64,000 nucleotides of DNA from Alphaproteobacteria bacterium (GTDB taxonomy: Bacteria > Myxococcota_A > UBA796 > GCA-2862545), in contig JACKEO010000005.1 in NCBI GenBank assembly GCA_020632955.1, positions 256,263 to 320,262 of the forward strand, given 5' to 3'. The notes under the pieces were generated by a model that saw only the letters and a program-made list of their open reading frames with translations, was not told the DNA's origin and did not search any database. Below, piece after piece: positions 60,020 through 64,000 of this stretch; the stretch's first letter is position 1, and every line of letters starts with the position of its first letter. The translations under genes were made by a program, and so were the position numbers.

Positions 60020-61435
60020 GTGTTCGTTCGACGCGTCGCCCGGCAACGGAGCGACGGCTCCACCGTCCGCTACGTCCAGCTCGCCCGGAGCTTCCGGGAC
60101 GACAAGGGCCGCCCACGCACGCAGATCATCGCCAACCTCGGGCGCGAGGACCAGCTCGACGTCTCTGCCATCCAGGCGGTCCTCGTTCCGCTCGCCCAGC
60201 TCGCGGGTCTCGCCTCGCCGCGCGACCCACGCGTCGTCGCCTGCCGTGTGGTGGGCACCGTGGAGGTGCTCCGCGCGGTGTGGGAGGACCTCGGGCTGCA
60301 CCGCCTGGCACCGCGCGCCATCTCGCGCTCGCTCTGGGTGCTCGTCTGCGCCGACCTGCTCGGGGTGGCCGAGGGCACCGATCCCCTCGCCTGGTGCCGG
60401 AGCTGGGCCGCGTCGCCGGAGCTCGACGATCTGGACCGCCGGGACCTTCGTCGGGCGGAGGAGTTCGCCGCCGCACTCGACCCCGCCGCGGTGGGTGCGC
60501 GGCTCCTCTCGGGGCTCCACGCGTTGGGGCTCCACGAGCCCGGCGAGCCGCTGGTGGCCGTGCTCTGCACGGAGGGAGGCGCGGAGGGACTGTGCGAGGG
60601 CCTCCGTCGCGCCGTCGCCACGCGCGACGTGGACGTGGGGTGCGCCGTGGTGACCGCACGGGGCGTCCCCATCGTGGCCGGGAAGGGGGTACGCCCCGCC
60701 GGTCGCTGGGCACGGGACGTGGTGCGATGGGTGGCGCAGCCGGATGAGCTGGCCGCCGGTCCCTGGGTCACCGAGGTCGACCGCGGGGAGGGCTGGGCCG
60801 TGGGCCGGGGCCGCTTCCGTCGCCTCGACGAGGGCGTGGAGGTCCGGGAGGTCACGCGCGGGGAGCTCGTGGTGCTCGAGACCCGCGCGCCGGACCGCGC
60901 TGACGTGGAGCGCGCGCGCGACGAGCGGCTCGTCCAGACCATCGAGTCGGGCCTCGAGGCCTGGTGTGGTGCCTGCGACCCCGTCACCCGCACGGCCTGC
61001 TGCCTCGAGACGGCGCCCGTCACGCGGGATCTCGTGCGTCGGACCCCCACCGGGCGCCTGCAGGTGAGCCAGGCGGGGGTGCGGGAGGCCCGTCGGGGCC
61101 ATGGCGTGCGACGCTGGCTCACCACCTGGGCCGGAGACAGCGGGACGCTCGCGCGCGCCGTCGTCGCGGCGGAGCAGGTGGACGCCGCCGCCCTGGAGCG
61201 CTCGGTGGTGCACCTGCTGGCCGAGGCGCTCCGGCGCGTCGTGGAGCTGCGCGCCGAGCGGACCTGGGCCGAGGTGCGGAGCGTGCTCGACACGGTGGTG
61301 GAGGTGGAGCTCGAGCTGCTCGACGGCTCGGGGCGCCAGCGTCCGCCCGCGTCGCCCGCGGCGCGCGAGCTGCTCCAGCGCTTCGGTCTCGGTGCGCCCC
61401 CCCAGGCCGTGCCTGGAGGCAACCAGGAGGAGTGA
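60020..61435 (+). CDS. Diverged IS1634-like transposase-derived protein
   Basis: 471 residues from GTG at 60020, with GGAGG four bases upstream. The N-terminus (FVRRVARQRSDGSTVRYVQL, SFRDDKGRPRTQIIANLGRED) matches the start of IS1634/IS4-type transposases, and the length is close to theirs. The central part is degenerate: the DDE region and the Tyr-rich catalytic C-motif are not recognisable. The C-terminal domain contains ARRGHGVRRWLTTW. No terminal inverted repeats or target duplications were seen at the edges. It could be a decayed insertion sequence or a domesticated protein. The frame is intact throughout, which argues for the latter. Confidence 0.65.
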   Translation: MFVRRVARQRSDGSTVRYVQLARSFRDDKGRPRTQIIANLGREDQLDVSAIQAVLVPLAQLAGLASPRDPRVVACRVVGTVEVLRAVWEDLGLHRLAPRAISRSLWVLVCADLLGVAEGTDPLAWCRSWAASPELDDLDRRDLRRAEEFAAALDPAAVGARLLSGLHALGLHEPGEPLVAVLCTEGGAEGLCEGLRRAVATRDVDVGCAVVTARGVPIVAGKGVRPAGRWARDVVRWVAQPDELAAGPWVTEVDRGEGWAVGRGRFRRLDEGVEVREVTRGELVVLETRAPDRADVERARDERLVQTIESGLEAWCGACDPVTRTACCLETAPVTRDLVRRTPTGRLQVSQAGVREARRGHGVRRWLTTWAGDSGTLARAVVAAEQVDAAALERSVVHLLAEALRRVVELRAERTWAEVRSVLDTVVEVELELLDGSGRQRPPASPAARELLQRFGLGAPPQAVPGGNQEE

Positions 61436-61502
61436 ACGTCCTGGTCGCGGGCGAGGTGCCGCGCGGGCCCCCCTCGGGGCTCCGCGGGGATCTCGTGCGC
61501 GC

Positions 61503-61552
61503 GTAAAATGACCGACTAACCGGCAATATAAGCAGATTTCACCTCAATGTCC
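61503..61552. other. AT-rich island
   Basis: About 58 percent A+T over 50 bases (with TAAAAT, AATATAA and GATTTCACC) in a region otherwise near 30 percent. It lies in the 268-base gap between the transposase-derived gene and the V4R-like gene, which holds no other gene. It could be a promoter for the latter or the scar of an insertion end. Confidence 0.7.
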
Positions 61553-61703
61553 CGCTCGGCGATGCCGATGGGATCGTCATCCGGACCGGCGCCCTCGGCG
61601 GGCGGCGTGAGGCCTCCAGGCTCACGTCCTCACGGTCGGCCGGACCCCGGCGCGGTGTGGGTCCCTGCCCGCGCGCGCTGCCATCCAACCCAGGGAGGTC
61701 CAC

Positions 61704-62186
61704 GTGAACAGCATGCAGTCCGACACCCTTCGCCCCCAGCTCGGGGACTTCAACAGCATCATCTGCTTCAAGGCCGCCGTGGTGGGCGTGGAGGAGGCCC
61801 TGGGCGAGCGCGCGGCGCGCGTCGCGCTGATCTCCGCGGGCCGCAAGCGCGGCGTGGCCCTCGTCGAGTCCCTGGGGCTCACGGGCCAGGGCGCCGACCT
61901 CCAGGTGGCGGCGGCCCAGCTCGGCGCCGCGCTGGGCGTCGACGGCACCCGCCTCTGCAACGTCGAGCGCATCGTGCAGGAGGGCGAGAACATCCGCGTG
62001 ATCGTGTCGGACACGGTCTGCATGGCCGGCGAGCCCCAGGGCTCCACCCGGGAGTGCAGCTTCACCCTCGGTGCGGTGCACGGCGCGCTCGAGGCGCTCA
62101 CCGGGCGCAAGCTGCGCGGCAAGCACGTGGAGTCCCGCTGGCGCGGTGACGCCGACGACGTGTTCGAGTTCACGTCGCGGGTGTGA
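61704..62186 (+). CDS. V4R-like (vinyl-4-reductase/Bet3-related) domain protein
   Basis: 160 residues from GTG at 61704, with GGGAGG six bases upstream. The C-terminal ~95 residues look like the V4R domain: VERIVQEGENIRVIVSDTVCMA, then STRECSFTLGAVHGALEALTG, and GKHVESRWRGDADDVFEFTSRV, equivalent to the E-x-x-C-x-x-x-G-D-x-x-C-x-F end of V4R, though the second Cys here is Val. Three Cys occur. Bacterial V4R domains bind small molecules; the fold is related to TRAPP Bet3. No enzyme motif. Its stop overlaps the next start (GTGA). Confidence 0.62.
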   Translation: MNSMQSDTLRPQLGDFNSIICFKAAVVGVEEALGERAARVALISAGRKRGVALVESLGLTGQGADLQVAAAQLGAALGVDGTRLCNVERIVQEGENIRVIVSDTVCMAGEPQGSTRECSFTLGAVHGALEALTGRKLRGKHVESRWRGDADDVFEFTSRV

Positions 62187-62602
62187 GGGCGGAGGCGCCA
62201 GCGCCACGGTCCCTGGATCGTGGGGCTGGCGCGCGCTCGCAGCACGACCACACGCGCGAGGCATCGGTGGCGGCCCCGAACTTCCTGATCCCGTGCTGTG
62301 GCCACGCCGTCTTCCCCTGGCCCGAAGGCCCGTTCCCCACGCAGTCCATCGGGTGCGACACCGGCGTGGAGTTCGACGTGGTGCATCGGGAGGGCGAGAT
62401 CCTGCTCCGCGGGGCGTCCGCAGAGGCGCGTTGCGCCGCCGGCACGTGGAGGGCCGCGGTGCTCGGCTTCTGCGACCAGGTCGAGGACCTGTACCGCAGG
62501 TCGATCGCGAAGGTGCCGCCGGGTGGAGACGATGACGCCGCGTGGTCGTCGTTCTGGACGGAGTGGGCGGCGCGACGGACGCGAGGCGCCGGCCCCTCGT
62601 GA
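62183..62602 (+). CDS. Small hypothetical protein with CCGH motif
   Basis: 139 residues from GTG at 62183. A GTG at 62267 behind a GAGG box would give 111 residues, and residues 1-28 look unconserved (Arg/Ala/His-rich). The core begins APNFLIPCCGHAVFPWPEG with a Cys-Cys-Gly-His cluster and a further Cys in SIGCDTGVEFDVVHRE, possibly a metal site. EARCAAGTWRAAVLGFCDQVEDLY adds two more Cys. No family recognised. Translationally coupled to the V4R-like gene. Confidence 0.65.
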   Translation: MRAEAPAPRSLDRGAGARSQHDHTREASVAAPNFLIPCCGHAVFPWPEGPFPTQSIGCDTGVEFDVVHREGEILLRGASAEARCAAGTWRAAVLGFCDQVEDLYRRSIAKVPPGGDDDAAWSSFWTEWAARRTRGAGPS

Positions 62603-62643
62603 TGCGCGGTCGCGTGGCCGTGCCGAGCGCGACCCGCAACGCC

Positions 62644-63687
62644 TCACTCCCCGTACGGCCGCGGCTCCAGGCTCGTGAAATAGGTCCAGAGCGCGTGGAG
62701 CTCCGTGTCGGTCATCTTCAGCGAGTAGGGCAGCAGCTTGTTCATCGGGAGCTTGAGCGGCTCGCCGTTCTTCCGCACGCCCTGGCGCATCACGCGCTGG
62801 AAGTCCTCGAAGGTCCAGCCCTCGAGGCCCGAGGCGTGAGGCGTGAGGTTGAGGGGCTCGGCCCAGTCGGGCGGGAAGCCCGGGCGCGGGCCGCCCGTGA
62901 GGTTCGGGTTGTGGCAGCCCGTGCACACGCCGGCGAGGTGCTGGCCGAAGGCCACCGTGTCGCCGGTGGGCGGCGGGAGCGGCTCGTGGCTGCGGGTGTG
63001 ATCGGGGAACATCTCGGCCGCGAGCGGCAGGGTGTTCGTGGCCACCAGCATCGTGCCCACGGGCCCGAAGGCGATGCGCGGCACGGTCTTGTCCACGGGG
63101 GCCGCCGTGCGGATGTAGGCGATGACGTCCGACAGCTCGAGGTCCGACATGGCCACGAAGTCGTCGGCGGGCATCACCAGGGGAGTGCCGTCGGAGCGCA
63201 CGCCGTGACGCACCGCGCGGCTCCAGTCCGCGGGCGTGAAGTCGGCGGTGACGCTGCCCGCGCCCGTGGTGAGGTTCGGGCCCAGGATGGTGCCCACGCC
63301 CGGATCGTCGATCATCGTGCCGCCGCCGAAGTCCTGTCCGTGGCACTCCACGCAGATGTAGCGGCTCTCGACGAGGTGCTTGCCGCGCTCCACCGCGCGC
63401 TCCAGGGCCAGCGCCGAGAGGTCCACGTCGGCGAGCACGTCCTCCTCGCTGCCCTCGGCCACGCTGCCCTCGGCCACCGCGGCGGCACGCCCGGCCTCGA
63501 GCTCGGCGCGGAGCGCGGCCACCTCGTCATCCGTCAGGGGGAAGGGCACGGGGAAGTCCGCGTCCTCCACCTCGTAGACGATGGCCAGCCGCGCGTCGCG
63601 CGCCGACCACATCCACAGCGCACCCCCGGCGCCCGCGAGCACCAGCACACCGAGCAGGATGCCCACGATCTTCAGGATCTTCGCCAT
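62644..63687 (-). CDS. Membrane-anchored dihaem cytochrome c
   Basis: 347 residues from ATG at 63687. One N-terminal hydrophobic anchor (ILKIVGILLGVLVLAGAGGALWMW). Two haem-c sites: CVECH (Cys112, Cys115, His116) and CTGCH (Cys255, Cys258, His259). Axial Met candidates lie in PLVMPADDF and KLPMNKLLPYSL. Domain one has GPNLTTGAGSVTADFTPADW and GVRSDGTPLVMP; domain two has GWTFEDFQRVMRQGV and MTDTELHALWTYFTSL. This tandem class I arrangement occurs in periplasmic electron carriers attached to dehydrogenases or oxidases. No partner gene is in the window. Confidence 0.9.
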   Translation of the reverse strand: MAKILKIVGILLGVLVLAGAGGALWMWSARDARLAIVYEVEDADFPVPFPLTDDEVAALRAELEAGRAAAVAEGSVAEGSEEDVLADVDLSALALERAVERGKHLVESRYICVECHGQDFGGGTMIDDPGVGTILGPNLTTGAGSVTADFTPADWSRAVRHGVRSDGTPLVMPADDFVAMSDLELSDVIAYIRTAAPVDKTVPRIAFGPVGTMLVATNTLPLAAEMFPDHTRSHEPLPPPTGDTVAFGQHLAGVCTGCHNPNLTGGPRPGFPPDWAEPLNLTPHASGLEGWTFEDFQRVMRQGVRKNGEPLKLPMNKLLPYSLKMTDTELHALWTYFTSLEPRPYGE

Positions 63688-63861
63688 GCCCCACCTCCCA
63701 CGGTCTGGCTGCGCGGCGGAGTATCCACCAGGAGGGAGGGCGCAGGGGCCGGAATCGGGGAGAGCCCAGGTGCGAACGGGCCATGGCTGTCCGCGCGCGG
63801 CCCGCGGGACACCTGCGCGCCACTCGTGTAGGCTCCGGGTGCCCCGCGTCCCGGAGCCTGC

Positions 63862-64000
63862 GTGCTCTCCCTCCGCCTGCTGTCCCTCGCGCTCGCCCTC
63901 GTCGCCTGCGGCCCCGCCGCGGATCCCGAGGGCGCGGACTCCGACGACACGGACGCCGGACGCGACAGCGCGCCGGTCGCCCCAGACGACGCGCTCGGCT
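63862..64000 (+). CDS. Lipoprotein, 3' truncated by window edge
   Basis: At least 46 residues from GTG at 63862, with a GGAG box six bases upstream. Lipoprotein signal LSLRLLSLALALVAC, then an acidic spacer (ADSDDTDAGRDSAP) like those of the other lipoproteins here. The frame stays open to the right edge. Divergent from the cytochrome, with 174 bases between the starts. Confidence 0.7.
   Translation, partial: MLSLRLLSLALALVACGPAADPEGADSDDTDAGRDSAPVAPDDALG

Noticed and set aside
59876..61552. Complete insertion sequence
   Set aside because: No terminal inverted repeats or target duplication could be found around the transposase-derived gene, and its catalytic motifs are not recognisable.

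Overview
The window is about 70 percent G+C, with dense gene packing, frequent GTG starts and many 1-4 base stop/start overlaps. Gene content points to a Myxococcota-type (deltaproteobacterial) chromosome. The signs are an MglA-like GTPase with Roadblock proteins, a DUF4388-like protein, a transmembrane Ser/Thr kinase, a type IV prepilin peptidase, and many lipoproteins with acidic Asp/Thr/Ser/Gly linkers behind the lipobox. This is inferred from gene content, not from a marker-gene tree. No rRNA, tRNA, CRISPR array or intact insertion sequence was seen.

Layout. 1-1.2 kb: 3' part of an Mrp/Nuo-type antiporter subunit. 1.3-11.5 kb: uncharacterised lipoproteins and TPR-like proteins around etfB-etfA, a transaldolase/fructose-6-phosphate aldolase and folK. 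11.5-15.2 kb (minus): rpmG and rpsD, then a PpiC-like lipoprotein, a FabL/FabI-type reductase and a NifS-type cysteine desulfurase in tight overlap. 15.3-22.3 kb (plus): 3-methyladenine glycosylase, hotdog thioesterase, sulfatase-like lipoprotein, TolC, and a fatty-acid-hydroxylase/SDR fusion. 22.3-28.7 kb: beta-barrel proteins and an RND efflux pump with its adaptor. 29-33.4 kb: Ser/Thr kinase, prepilin peptidase, and a Ser/Arg-rich secreted protein with aromatic repeats. 33.6-39.4 kb: TrmH-like methyltransferase, YhbY, TPR protein, peptide deformylase, then GT87, queuosine-precursor transporter and pteridine-reductase-like SDR. 39.4-41.5 kb: two tandem regulators joining an AraC-type ligand domain to an OmpR-type winged helix. 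41.7-45 kb: CocE-like hydrolase, PDZ protein and a FolB-cupin fusion. 45-50.8 kb: a full suf operon (Rrf2 regulator, sufB, sufC, sufD, sufS, sufT). 50.9-55.6 kb (minus): two low-complexity lipoproteins, an orphan flavin-dependent halogenase, a VOC protein and an esterase.

56.2-59.9 kb: six co-directional genes encode an MglA-like GTPase, a helix-hairpin-helix protein, an HU-like protein, a DUF4388/TPR protein and two Roadblock/LC7 proteins. They follow a long structured leader and end at a strong hairpin. Next come a diverged IS1634-like transposase-derived protein, an AT-rich island, and a V4R-like protein. The V4R fold is related to Bet3/TRAPP, a small-GTPase regulator in eukaryotes. This 56-62.6 kb region is the best candidate for an undescribed system. 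The window ends with a dihaem cytochrome c and the start of another lipoprotein.

Shared themes are Fe-S cluster assembly (suf plus a second desulfurase), folate/pterin steps (folK, folB-cupin, pteridine-reductase-like SDR) and envelope functions (RND/TolC, barrels, lipoproteins, pilus processing).
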